Assembly: GCA_030015575.1 (NCBI GenBank) | Contig: JASDDO010000026.1 | Location: 68,845,433 to 68,909,432 of the forward strand | Origin: Agapanthus africanus | Lineage: Eukaryota; Streptophyta; Magnoliopsida; Asparagales; Amaryllidaceae | Direction of reading: 5' to 3' | DNA length: 64,000 bases | In this document: piece by piece, positions 33,395 to 45,504 of the stretch | Layout of the letters: every line of letters starts with the position of its first letter | Numbering within the stretch: the stretch's first letter is position 1 | Notes under the pieces: model-generated | What the model was told of the DNA's origin: nothing | Databases searched by the model: none | Seen by the model: the letters and a program-made list of their open reading frames with translations, nothing else | Program-made: the position numbers and the translations under genes

Positions 33395-33952
33395 GGCAGT
33401 GGAAGAAAGCGACAAACAACTTATTTTATGGGACTATTGGTTACAAAACACACGGGCCCCACAAAATCAAGATGGCGGCTCACTAATGATGAGGCAGGGT
33501 AATCATTATAAGAACAAAAGGAAGATTCTCAATAAATAAACAGTGGATTTCAAACATCCCTGCATATTCCCCCAAAGAGAAACCCATCTTGGATTCTGCG
33601 AAAATCAAACAGAATCTCTACTGATTTTTTTTTTGCAAGAACAACTTAGGGTGAAAAATCCCAAGAAGTCTTCTTTTAAGAACTAAGTTATTTAAAGGAA
33701 TTAAATTCCCAGAAAATTGGCAGAGCTAAGCTCTTGGAAATGGAATTAAATTCCAGAGAAAAGCAGAGGCCGTCATCAAACCCCTAAGATCAGAAAAATG
33801 CCTAACAATGGGGTTTGCTACCCGGAGATTGTGCACTCCTAAAGATCAGAAAAATGGGTTCTTTGAAGGGAAAAACCCTTGGTGTGGATTTAAAATCCAA
33901 AAAGAGTTCTTTTTTATATATGAAAAGTTCTTCGGTTGTTCAAAAACATTAC
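33321..33952 (-). other. 5' UTR intron of the Element C antisense gene
   Basis: Donor CAG|GTAATG (exon ends 33953) and acceptor TTTATTTCAG|GAACA (exon starts 33319) frame an intron of about 630 nt just before the start codon. It contains a TG/TA microsatellite at 33361-33394. Confidence 0.6.
33361..33394. repeat. Compound (TG)n(TA)n microsatellite
   Basis: TG repeats pass directly into TA repeats within the 5' UTR intron of the antisense gene. Confidence 0.96.
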
Positions 33953-34104
33953 CTGAAGAATGGATTCTTTCTTGAACAGAGTTAAACTCTGAAAAAAAAA
34001 TTTGGAACAGAGAACTGAGCTATGGGAGAGAGAATTAAATTCTCAAGGCAAGAACAAGGAAGGAAGAAGATGAAAAGTGGAGGCGCTTCTGAAGAGACCC
34101 CTGC

Positions 34105-34112
34105 ATTTATAG
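34105..34112 (-). promoter_or_regulatory. TATA box for the Element C antisense gene
   Basis: CTATAAAT on the minus strand is followed by a pyrimidine-rich leader and a splice donor at 33953. It lies about 115 bases inside the 3' LTR border, so it belongs to the internal region and not to the LTR. Confidence 0.6.
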
Positions 34113-34225
34113 AATGTGATAGGAAACGGTTCATCTACCCCCTTCCCTAGACAGATCCAACGGCCACAAAAGTGACAGCGTTGCACTCATGTGCAAACAC
34201 GTGAGAACAGTGCTGTGGGGGCATT

Positions 34226-37200
34226 TGTTCCCTCATAAAATATCAGGAAAAACCCCAATGGGGCATCACGTGCTCACACGTGACCATGGGTCACGTGCAG
34301 ACACGTGATGGGCTCTTAAGCCTTCTAAAGTAATAAGAATTAAATTCTAATCAACAGGAGTCACGTGCCCACACGTGATGGGCCTTTAAACCCACTGAAA
34401 GGGATTAAAAGATATAATAAAACAGCAAGGAATACCCCAATGGGGCATCACGTGACCAGAGGTCACATGCAGACACGTGATGGGTTCCTAAGCTCTCTAA
34501 TTAATAGAATTAAATTCTAATCAAACAATCAATTAGTGGAGTCACGTGTCCACACGTGATGGGCCATTAAACCCACTGAAAAGAATTAAAAGTATAATAA
34601 AACAACAAAGAAAAACCCAATGGGGTATCACGTGCCTACACGTGACCAAGGGTCACGTGCTGACACGTGATAATTCCTTAGTTCTTTAAAACAACAGAAT
34701 TAAATTCTGGTTAAAAGTTTAAACAGTGGGGTCACGTGCTAACACGTGATAGGCTCTTAAACCTTCTAAACTAATAGAATTAAATTCTAAATTAAGGGAA
34801 ATCAAAAACCCTAATATTTCCTTAGATCTTTCTAAACAAAAAGATTGCGCTCTGTAAAGTGGAGCACCGTTGGATTAAAAATCCAATGGTGATTAAAAAT
34901 CACCAATTCATAGAAAGATTCTATACGAGGAAAGATTGCCCTGAAATTTGTCAGGAATAACAGACAAAATATCTTTTGGATTTAAAGTCCAATGGTGAAT
35001 AAAATTCACTGAGTGATCTAAAAGATCATGTTGGTTACAAAAACAAACAAAATCTTTGAATGAAAAATTGACTAAACAAACCGATTCTTTTCTTTCTCCT
35101 ATAAATAGGAGCCAAGAAGAGAAGAGGGGATTGACTTTTTTTTGGAGATATACAACAACAGAGAGAAAAAAAGAAGAGAATTTAATTCTCCAGAGAGAAA
35201 AGAAGGCTTTCTCAGAAGAGAAAGAAACCCTAGGTGAGAAAGGGAAAGAGATCATAAGCTCTACAAAACAAAAAGAGAATTTAATTATTAAACTAAGAGT
35301 TTAACTCTTCTGAATAAGAACTTAGTTCTTCTTTTGGTTGAGAATCTGCAGAAGCAGATCTCCCCATAAGTTGAGAATTTAATTCTCATCGGGGAGATTC
35401 TGCCATGCAGATCTAAAACTTAGAGGGAGAATTTAGTTTAAAGAATTTAATTTTTCCAAATACAAAGGAATTTAATTTCTCTAAATGAAACTAGGGTTTA
35501 ACCCTACACAAGAATTTAATTCTTAAAACAAGGGACTTAAAACTCTCCATGCACAAAAAGAGATTAGTACCCAACCTGGTCACGTGGTAACACGTGACCC
35601 TCCTCCTCAATGAGTAAAAAAGAAAGAATGAGACATGGTCACGTGTCTCCACGTGACCCTTAAATAGACTCCTCAAGATGAGAAAGAAAGAGCTTGGAGG
35701 CAATGCCTCACATGCTCACACGTGACCCTCAAAACAAAATGGAACAAATCCAAAGGCAGTACTAATTTATGGCACCTCACGTGTCCCCACGTGACCATTG
35801 ACAAACACCTTTTTTTAAAAAAAAGGGCAAATGCGGGAAAACAGAGGATTTAATACCCAATACATTGGCACTATCACGTGCCCACACGTGATGATTACAA
35901 AGGCTAAGTGTTTAACACTTATTTGCAGATTTTGAGAGTAAAATAAAGGATGTTTAGGCCCAATTATTAGGCGCCTCACGTGACCCACATGACCACCTTA
36001 TTTTTAGTGTTTAACACTATTTTAAGCATTTCCCCCTAGTGTTTAACACTATTCTGAGCGCATCACGTGGGAGCACGTGATAGCTGAATTTACTTTAGTG
36101 TTTAACACTATATCCAAGCCAATCTCAGCTTGAACTAGCTAAGTTTTTCCAGAGGCAGACTCCCCTTTGACTGAGCCTCAAACACACCCTTGTCTTCCAA
36201 AATTGGTCATTTCCTATGACATTTGAGTGCTTAGCACTCAGTAAAAGACAAGATATAGTCAGAACCCAGACCCATGCTCAGCATTGCTAAATAAAGGGGG
36301 GCTAAGCTTAGACAAATGTTTAGCAGCCCAAACAAATGTTCAACATTTTAAACTTGAATGGACTTAGCCCAAGTTGGCCATAAGTCCTTAATTCAGATTA
36401 ATTGAGCCCATATGCTCATAAATCTTTTTTTGATCTTAGTCCCAAATTGGACTACAGATCTCCCAATCAACTTTGGTTCAAGGGTACATCTCTTCACTCC
36501 TTTGATATTTGTCGTTGTAATCCTTCAACGTCTTCAGAGAGGTGACGGGTCCCGACAACCAGATTTTACATGAACTATGATGTCCTTAAACTCGGACTGT
36601 GGGGTCCTTTAAACCCATAGACTATGACGTCTTTAAACTACGGACTGTGGGGTCCTTTTAAACCCATGGACTATGATGTCCTTAACCTCGGACTATGGGG
36701 TCCCTTTAAACCCATGGACTATGATATCCTTAACCTCGGACTGTGGGGTCCCTTTAAACCCACGGACTATAATGTCCTTAACCTTGGACCGTAATGTCCT
36801 TAAACTAATTGACCGCAATGTCCCTAAACTAAACAATAGAGCCTAAATGCTCTCTTATTGGATCTAAAAGATCCTGTTAAGTTGATCTTAGTTTGAAATT
36901 AGACTAATGTATCCTTAACAAATGTTTAAGTTGATCTTAGTTTCAAATGAGACTAACGTATCCTTAAACCCAACCCCCAAACCCAAATCTAAGAAGATAC
37001 GGATTTGTACTAATCCACGCCCTACGGGCGACAACATAAATTAGTCTCCGTATAAAATCCACGGGCAACCAAAAACAAAACAAGCACACACGACACGAAG
37101 TGACTATCTAGATAAGGAGAAAGTGGTTGCCGCGATGCGGTAGCGTAATTAACTGCAGGGGCTTGCGCCTGCAGGGAAGAGCGTCCCCATAATCAAAAAC

Positions 37201-37386
37201 CCCTTAATGAGGGGGAATCTGACGAAGTCTGCTTCATCAACCGTATCCGTTTAAACTTTCGATATATGGTGCCATAAATCAACTTGGCATCTTCGGAGAG
37301 GTGGACGGATAGCACCAAATAGTATCTGCCCTCGAAGTTTAGGCCGGACGTCCTAACGTCCCGGTCGCGTCTTTCGGCGGGGAACA
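34226..37386 (+). repeat. Element C 3' LTR
   Basis: The 3161-bp LTR pairs with 13680-16858. By eye it differs at a few percent of sites, mostly transitions. One paired G-box site is reduced to a single CACGTG at 34449-34456 by a 10-bp deletion relative to the 5' LTR. Confidence 0.9.
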
Positions 37387-37391
37387 CCACC
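37387..37391. repeat. Target duplication of Element C, right copy (CCACC)
   Basis: Identical to 13675-13679. Confidence 0.93.
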
Positions 37392-40300
37392 ACCTCCTAC
37401 CGGTCGGGGACATAAGTGATCCACCCCATAAGAAAGGCAGGAAGGATGACCCGATCATCTTCACCGACGAAGACCTTCATGGCATATCACTTCCTCACAA
37501 TGACCCATTTGTGATAATGGCTCGCGTTCACCGCTACGAGATCCGGAGAATATTGGTCGATTCAGGGAGCTCAGCGGATATCATATTCTACGACTGTTTC
37601 CAGCGTATGGGATTAGGTCCATCCGACCTTCAGCCGACCTCCCACGTTCTTTCCGGGTTCACCAACCATTCCGTCCCGTCCGAGAGATCAGTCACTCTCC
37701 TCCTCAACATTGGAGAAGCAGGTAAGACACGAACCGTACCGGTGAACTTCCTCGTTACTAAGGTCCCGTCATCCTACAACATTTTCCTGGGACGCCCTGC
37801 CTTGAACACCCTCCGGGTTCAGATCTCGACTTACCACCTTGCGCTCAAATTCCATTTAGATAATGGGGAAATAGGCCGGCTTATGGGGACCAACAAACCG
37901 CTATGATCTGCGTCACCTCAACATCCCACACCGAAGAGCCATGCGATGATTTTAAAGACACGCATGATCCTCAGGGGTCATTAAATACACACGACGACCG
38001 AAAGGAAGTTCGAGGCGCCCCGGTTGAAGCGTTGGTAGAAGTTCCCTTCACAGAGGGGGTCGACGGCCAGACCATTCGGATCGGCTCTCTCTTGACAGGG
38101 GACATCCGCGAAGGCCTGATCCGGTTCCTCAGAGACAGCTCGGACGTGTTCGCTTGGACGCCCGCGGACATGCCCGGGATCGACCCCGAGGTGATCTCCC
38201 ACAAACTCGGGGTTGACCTGAAAGCCAAGCCGATCCGATAAAAGAAGAGAAGTTTTGCGCCGATTAAACGGAAAGCGATAGAGGACGAGGTGGATCGATT
38301 GCTCGCTGCCAACTTCATCATAATCTGGACTACTCGGACTCGCTGGCAAACGGGTCATGGTCAAGAAGGCAAACGGGAAATGGCACATGTGTGTCGATTT
38401 CATGGACCTAAACAAGGCTTGCCCCAAAAACAACTACCCGCTTCCTCGGATAGACTGGCTAGTGGACAGCTCGGCCGGCCACATGCTGCTGAGCTTCATG
38501 GACGCCTTTTCCGGCTATAACTAGATCCGAATGAACCCAGCCGACGAAGAGCCGACAACCTTTACCACGGATCGGGGGGTATACTGTTACAGGGTAATGC
38601 CATTCGGACTCAAGAACGCCGGGGCCACGTACCAGCGACTGGTCAACAAACTGGTCAAAGCACAGATCGGAAAAAACATGGAATTCTGCATCGACGACAT
38701 GCTTGTAAAATCTGCCTCGTCGGTCGGACACGCTGGGGACCTTGGCGAAATGTTCAATGTCCTGTGAAAATACAAGATGAAGCTGAATCCAGCTAAATGC
38801 GCGTTTGGAGTCACAAGCGGGAAATTCCTCGGTTTCATGGTTACCCATCGAGGAATCGAGGCAAACCCAGAGAAAATCAGCGCCATCCTTAACATGGCAA
38901 CGCCCCAAAGCAATACCGATATCATGCGACTCACCGGGAGGCCGCATTGAGTCGGTTTATGTCCAGAGCTGGGGAAAATTGCCTCCCTTTCATCAAGAAA
39001 AATTCCCAGATTTGAATGGACCGAGGAATGTCAGAACGCTCTAGAACAACTCAAGGCCCACCTTGCGACCCCGCCACTTCTCACCAGACCGGTCAAAGGC
39101 GACGAATTGTTACTATATTTAGCTGTTTCCGACCAAGCTGCGGGCTCAATGCTCATCAGAGTCGAAGGGACGCAGAAGCCGTTCTACCACGTGAGCCATG
39201 TTTTTAAGGACGTGGAAAACAGATACCCGGCTATAGAAAAAATAGTCATGGCACCCGTCGTCGCTTCCAGAAAGTTACGACACAATTTCCAGGCACACAT
39301 GATCCTCGTCCTCACTAAAAGACCTCTAGGAAATATCCTCGCCTCCCCTGAATCGTCGGACCGCTTAGAGAAATGGAGATGGGAACTGTCCCAATTCGAC
39401 ATCAAGTACCGACCCAAAAAGGCCATCAAAGCCCATGCCCTAGCTGACTTCGTGGTCGAGTGCACCATCCCCATGAGGGAAGGGACGACTGCTTAAAGAC
39501 TCGACTCATGACCCTCAGTCGAGGAAGTATCCGGCCCAATCCCGGACTGGGTTATCTATATAGACGAATCCTCTACAGAAGAAGGAAGTGGAGAAGGCCT
39601 GATCATCCGAGGCCCGAACGACGTGGAAATGGAGTATTCCCAAAAGCTCGGTTTTAAGGCATCAAACAATGCCGCGGAATACGAGGTCTTATTGGCAGGA
39701 CTACGAATCGCTTCCAGAGTGGGGCTGAAGACCATCCGGATACGTAAAAACTTTGCATTAGTCGTCGGTCAGGTAACCGGTCGTTTCGAAGCCCGAGAAC
39801 CACTCATGATGAAATACCTGGCAGAGGTAAAAAGGCTTCGGAAAAACTTCGACGAAGTCCAAGTGGAGCAAATTCCAAGAAATTTGAACGCCGAGGCTGA
39901 TGCATTGAGCAAACTCGCCTCCTCCTATTCAGCCAATTACAAGAGAAACATCCTCTTTGAAGTTCTACCTCGGCCCAGCATCGAAGACGGGGAAGCAACA
40001 CTCCAAATCTATGCGACTCAAGAAGACGCCTCGGACTGGAGAACGCCCATTGTAGAATACCTAAAAGAAGGGATTCTTCCAGAGAACCGAGCCGAGGCCC
40101 GTCGGCTACGAGCCAAAACTCGCCATTTCATAAGGAGCAAAGAGAACCTATACAAAAATTCGTACACTCAACCTCTGCTCTGGTGTGTCGATCCCCACGA
40201 AGAAGATTATATCTTACGGAAGATACACGAAGGGGTCGGAAGGGCGCATCAAGGGGCCCATAGCTTGGTCCAAAAGTCGCTACTCCAGGGGTACTATTGG

Positions 40301-41266
40301 CCGGGAATACATCAAGATGCCGAGAAACTGGTTAGAAGATGTAAAAGCTGTCAACTGTTCGGCAACATTTCTCTCCATTCCGCCACTGAACTAATGCCAC
40401 TAAGTTCCCCATGTCCATTTGCACAGTGGGGGATGGATATGGTAGGTCAGCTCCCCACCGGTATGGGTGGACATAAGTGCATTCTTGTTGCAATAGACTA
40501 CTTCACAAAGTGGATCAAGATCATGCCCATCAGGAAGCCAGACGCCCCCTCTACGATAAAATTCCTGCAGAACAATATAATCTCCCGGTTTGGAATCCCA
40601 AGGTGCATCATCACCGACCACGAGATCAACTTCGAGAATGACAAAGTCAAGGAGTTTTGCAGTGACTACCACATATTAATGAAGTTCACCGCGGTAGCAC
40701 ACCCCCAATGCAACGGACAAGCCGAAGTAGCGAACCGAAGCGTCATTTGCGGACTCTGGGCTCGCCTGGAAGGAAGATAATGCGGCTGGGTCGAGGAATT
40801 GCCTCGTGTGCTCTGGGCACTACGGACATTAAAGAAAACGCCGACGGGAGAAACCCCGTTCAGTCTCTGCTACGGTACCGAAGCAATGGTCCCTGCTGAA
40901 ATTGGATTGCCCAGTTATAGGGTCGAACACTTTGACGATGAAGCTAACACCTTGGCACTCCGAAGCAACTTAGACATCTTGTTAGAAAAACGAGATCGAG
41001 TGCAAATCAGAGCAGCCGTCTATTAGCAGCAAACCGCTCGCTACTACAATGCCCGAGTTAAATATCAGGCCTTCAAGATGGGAGACCTGGTCTTACGAAG
41101 AAACGAGTTCGTAGACCAAGGGAGACTATGTAAGTTCTCCCCGAAGTGGGACGGACCATTTCTCGTAACGGAAGGGTTGCCCGGTGGAGCATACCGCCTA
41201 CAGGACTCCGGGGGGCGTAATTTTCCTCAGCCATATAACGCCAAAAAGTTTAAGTTGTATAAATAA
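37392..41266 (+). pseudogene. Element B pol: protease, RT, RNase H, aRH, integrase (broken)
   Basis: The frame continues from gag at 13679. In order: FTDEDLHGISLPHNDPF lead-in; aspartic protease with intact DSGS at about 37559-37570 and FLGRPALN; RT with CVDFMDLNKACPKNNYPLP, SFMDAFSGYN, FGLKNAGATYQRL and CIDDM (C in place of the usual Y); RNase H; aRH (WVIYIDES, EYEVLLAG); integrase with RRCKSCQLFG, the D-D-E core (GMDMVGQ, ITDHE, NGQAEV) and GPFLV. In aRH the second catalytic Asp reads Asn (RIRKNFALV). Frameshifts occur near 37900, 38335, 38945 and 39015. Stops include TAA 38239, TAG 38522, TGA 38765, TAA 39494, TAA 40778 and TAG 41024. It ends at 41266. Confidence 0.88.
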
Positions 41267-41466
41267 ACATGTACCCACTTTTAAATAATGTAATTCCTTC
41301 CAGCATTGACTAATTTTTCCGAACTAAGTCCTCTCACAGAAGAGACTTCTGCACCACCCCGGCTCCAGCCCTTTGTTACTTTCCTCAGCCCCGAGACTCC
41401 GGGGTTAAAAAAGGGGGGGAGGTACGGAAAGGAGGAAAGAGACAGTACACCATAACCAAAGACAAA
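41267..41466. other. Element B sequence between pol and antisense gene 1
   Basis: The 200 bases hold a G-run (AAAAAAGGGGGGGAGG near 41407) and no gene. Confidence 0.5.
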
Positions 41467-41476
41467 TTTATTTATT
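41467..41476 (-). terminator. Poly(A) signal of antisense gene 1
   Basis: Overlapping AATAAATAAA on the minus strand lies about 35 bases beyond the stop codon at 41511. Confidence 0.55.
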
Positions 41477-41510
41477 CGGAGGTATTATGGGCTCCCCAGT
41501 CTTACAACTA

Positions 41511-41898
41511 TTACAGCAGAGGAGGGCGAGGATTAAGAAAACATTGTCGGTGATACTCAGAAGAAAGCTCCTCCAGCCGAGTCCAAGCAGCCTCCGCCCG
41601 CTCCCTCTGACGGTACCCGTGGACCCTAGAAGCCATGGACTCTCCGGGGTCCTCATCCGCTGAGCAAGATGCATTGACCAACTTTTGCTGGAAACTCTCA
41701 AGAAGAAGGTCCACCGAGTGGTCCCGCCTGCTCTTCGAGATCAAACTAAGCTCATGGACTGTATACATTTTATCAAACACATCGTCCATCAACTGCGGGG
41801 ATATGGTGTTGTACAGACCCGGGGAAGTCCTCCATATCGCGTAGATTAGCACTTGAAGGAGAGGAGTTCGCCGGGGAAGTAAGCGCCCACAGTGGCCC
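41511..41898 (-). pseudogene. Element B antisense gene 1, main part
   Basis: The minus-strand frame enters from the Element D border at 41898 and ends at 41511. It reads RTSPGLYNTISPQLMDDVFDKMY, then an acidic middle and RERAEAAWTRLEELSSEYHRQ. I do not recognise the family. Its N-terminal codons (from ATG 55446) lie across Element D at 55446-55413, and allowing for a 5-bp target duplication the two parts are in frame, giving about 138 residues. The 3' end resembles that of antisense gene 2 (a GGGAGCC block before the poly(A) signal). It has its own TATA box and AATAAA. The small size and lack of known motifs leave its role open. Confidence 0.6.
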
Positions 41899-44800
41899 TG
41901 TTCTCCGCCGAAAGACGCGACCGAGACGTTGGGACGTCTGGCCTGAATTTTGGGGGCAGATGCTATTTGGATTTATCCGTCCACCTCTCCAAAGATGCCA
42001 AGTTGATTTATGGCACCGTGTATCGGAGGTTTAGACGGATGCAGCCGATATAGCAGACTTCGTCAGATTCCCCCTCGTTGTGAGGGGTTTTTGATTGTGG
42101 GGACACTCTTCCCTGCAGGCGCAAGTCCCTGCAGTTAATTACGCTACCGCATCGCGGTAACCACTTTCTCCTGCTCCAGAATGTCATTTCGTGTCGTGTG
42201 TGTTTGTTTTATTATTGGTTGCCTGTGGATTGTATACGGAGACTAATTTGTGTTGTCGCCCGTAGGGCGTGGATTAGTCCAAATCCGTATTTTCTTAGAC
42301 TTGGGTTTTGGTTTTGGTTTAAGGATCATTAATCTCATTTGAGACTAAAATCAACTTAAACATTTGTTAAGGATATGTTAGTCTAATTTTAGACTAAAAT
42401 CAACTTAACCATTTGTTAAGGATACGATAGTCTAATTTTAGACTACGATCTACTTAATAGGATCATTTAGATCCAACAAAAGAGCATTTGGGCTCTATTG
42501 TTTTAGTTTAGGGATTTTGCGGTCCATAAGTTTAAGGGCATCATAGTCCATAGAGTTTAAAGACATCATAGTCTAGTTTAGAGACATCATAGTCTGTAGG
42601 GTTTAAAGACATCATAGTCTATGAGTTTAAGGACCCCACAGTCCATAAAATTTAAGGACATCATAGTCCATGAGTTTAAAGAACCCACAGTCCATAAAGT
42701 TTAAGGACATCATAGTTCATGGAATTCTGGTTTAACCAGTTTGGGGATGCACGAATAGTTATTGGTTATTGGGACTCCCATCTCTCTGAAGATATTGAAG
42801 GATTACAACGACATGTATCAGAGGTATGAAGAGATGTACCCTTGAACCAATGTCCCGATTTTGGGAAGTGGGATGAACATCAGTTTAGATGTCATCTGTT
42901 AGGAGAACACTAGTCATCTTTAGGACTAGGATTAGTTTGGGGAGACCTGAACATGGGGGCTCAGTTGATTGATGACAAAAAGAGTCTTGTCTTCTGAAGA
43001 CTTGGCTAATTTGAGCTAAGGTTGATTTCCCTTAGTCACCCTATAGTGCTAAGAACTGAGTCAGTGTTAAACACAGGAATTTGGAGGAGCTCATATGTGA
43101 ACACGTGAGGGCCCCGAAGTGGGCATTGTTTCTTGAGTTTATTCCCTTATATATACATATATTTATATATATAGTGCTGAGCACTTGGCTCTCGTGTGAA
43201 CACGTGAGGCGCCCTAGGTGAGAACTGTTCTCTGGATTTTATACCTCTTTCATTTATAAGTGCTAAGCACTTGGTTCATCAAACAGTCACGTGTAGACAC
43301 GTGAGGTGCCTTCAAAATGCGAGCGCTGTCTTTGGAATTTTCTCCCTCTTTTATACACCACTGTTTGGGGGTCACGTGGGAACACGTGAGGTGCCCCCAA
43401 ATTGAGATGTGTTTTAGATTTACTCCCCTTTTTGAAAAGCTTGTTCAGTGATGCGCCAAGAGTTATTGGTTATTGGGACCCTCCACCTCTCTAAAGACGT
43501 TGAAGAATTACAACGACATGTATTGGAGGTGTGGAGAGATATACCCTTAAACCAAATTCCAGATCGAGGGGAGAGATCATGGTGGGATGAACATCATTTT
43601 AGATGCCATCTGTTCGGAGCTCATTAGCTATCTCTGGGATTGAGATCGGTCTGGGGGACCCTGAGCATGAGGAGCTCGATTGACGGTCCTTGTTGGTCTG
43701 ATTCTGGCTAATGTTAGCCCTTCACAGTGTTCAACACTAACATGTTTATTCAGCGCTCACGTGCTCCCACGTGATACTCTGAGGCAGTGTTAAACACTGG
43801 AATTTGAGAATGCTCACGTGTCGCACGTGATGCATATAAGTGTTAAACACTTTAGCCCTGTGGCCGTCACGTGCAAGCACGTCAGGTGCTAGCGCTGCTT
43901 CTTTGGGTTTATTCTTTTGTTCTCTTTTGAGAGCCAAGCACTATTTGGGTCACGTGAGATCAAGTGAGGCACCTAAAATGTGGAAACTGCCTTTGATTTA
44001 TTCCTTTTTTGCTTTATAAGTGCTAAGCACTACTTGAGGGTCACGTGGGGTCACGTGAGGCGCTCCAAAAATAGGGTTTATTTCCTTTTTATTTTGAGAA
44101 GTTTGTTCAAGGGTCACGTGAGAGCACGTGACCTAATTTCATTCGTTCTCTTTTGATCATTGAGGGGGGGGGGAGTCACGTGGACACACGTGATCATGTT
44201 GGGTACTGATCTCTTTTACGTGCATGGAGAGTTGAATCCCTTGTTTAAGAATTTAATTCTTTTATAGGGTTAAATCCTAATTTTATTTAGAGGAAATAAA
44301 TTCCTATGTGTTTTGTAAGAGTTAAACTCTTTTGGATTCAGTTCTTTCCCCTAGTTTTTGAATCTGCATGACAGAATCTCCCTGATGAGAATTAAATTCT
44401 CAACTTGTGGGGAGATCTGCTTCTGTAGATCTTAACCAGAGGAAGAACTATGTTCTTTTAGAAGAGTTAAACTCTTAGTTTGAGAATTAAATTCTCTTTT
44501 TGTGGGATCTTTTGGGAGGGGTTCCCCTTTTATAGAGAATTAAATTCTCTCTCTATTTTTCTTCCCCTTCCTCCTTTTTCTTTTCTCCTTCTTGGCTCTT
44601 ATTTATAGGAGAAAGAAAAGAATCAGTTTGTTCAGCAAATCTCTTATTGAGAGATTTTTAATTGATTTTATAACCAACATGATCTTTTAGATCACTCGGT
44701 GAATTTTATTCACCGTTAGATTTTTAATCCAAAGGCCCTCTGTTTAACAGAGAAGATTTCTCGTTTGTTTAACAAGATTATAAATATCTTGTTAGTTTTA

Positions 44801-45504
44801 ACAAGATTAGAATTTTATTCTATCAAATCCTTTTAGTTTAACAAGATCAGAAATATATTTTCTTAATATGGATATCTTGTTAACAAAGAATTTTATTCTT
44901 ATTATAAGATTAGGAAAATATTTTCCTATGATAGATTTTTATTCTATCAAATGATCACCGCTGGATTTTTGATCCAAGGGTCCTCTGTTTAACAAAGAAG
45001 ATCTTTCTAGTTTAAGGAAGATTAAGAAAATATTTCCCAAATAGAATTTAATTCTAGAATTTGATAGGAACATTTTAAACTAGGGTGCTCACATGCTTTG
45101 CATGTGATTGGCAAAAGCACCCACGTGTTTAACACGTGACCCCTAGTGTGGGTTTTAGCCTGTGTATGTTCAGAGCGCTCACGTGTGTAACACGTGAGGT
45201 ATGTTTGGCCCTTGGTTATTTATGTTCAGCGCTCATATACTTTGCATATGAGCGCCCACGTGTTTTACACGTGATTCCTGTTTGACCCTTGGTTATTTAT
45301 GTTCAGCGCTCATATGCTTTGCATATGAGCGCCCACGTGTTTTACACGTGATGCCTGTTTGGCCCTTGATTATTTATGTTCGGCGCTCATATGCTTTGCA
45401 TATGTGCGCCCACGTGTTTTACACGTGATGCCTGTTTTTTGAGGATTCTCCCCCTTTTTTGTAAGGGAACAAGTAGCTCTTGGCCCAAATTTTTGGCGGG
45501 AACA
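41899..45504 (-). repeat. Element D 3' LTR
   Basis: The 3606-bp LTR pairs with 51811-55412. It shares the palindromic plan and many blocks with the C LTR but is about 430 bp longer, partly through a 77-bp palindromic repeat at 45165-45435. Confidence 0.88.
45165..45435. repeat. 77-bp palindromic repeats in the Element D LTR
   Basis: Each unit combines GCGCTCATATGC-TTT-GCATATGAGCGC (for example 45306-45332) with CACGTGT-TTT-ACACGTG. Three to four units occur, and the other LTR has the same array at about 55075-55340. Confidence 0.88.

Larger units (their letters stand above)
13680..37386 (+). mobile_element. Element C: 23.7-kb Ogre/Tat-like retrotransposon with antisense gene
   Basis: Bounded by 3.2-kb LTRs and a perfect CCACC duplication. 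The order is 5' LTR, primer-binding site, an N-terminal frame with repeated SVFDRL motifs, gag with three C-X2-H-X4-H-X4-C modules, protease, reverse transcriptase, RNase H, aRH, integrase, a 2.5-kb repeat-rich region (26400-28980), a spliced antisense gene (28980-34112) and 3' LTR. Great length, long LTRs, an extra N-terminal region, aRH and antisense 3' genes are known of Ogre/Tat elements. LTR divergence is only a few percent by eye, so it is younger than B. Stops and frameshifts make it non-autonomous now. Confidence 0.9.

Noticed and set aside
13680-37386. Element C as a pararetrovirus or an envelope-bearing retrovirus
   Set aside because: Integrase and aRH are present, there is no movement-protein or coat-type frame, and the extra gene is antisense and spliced.
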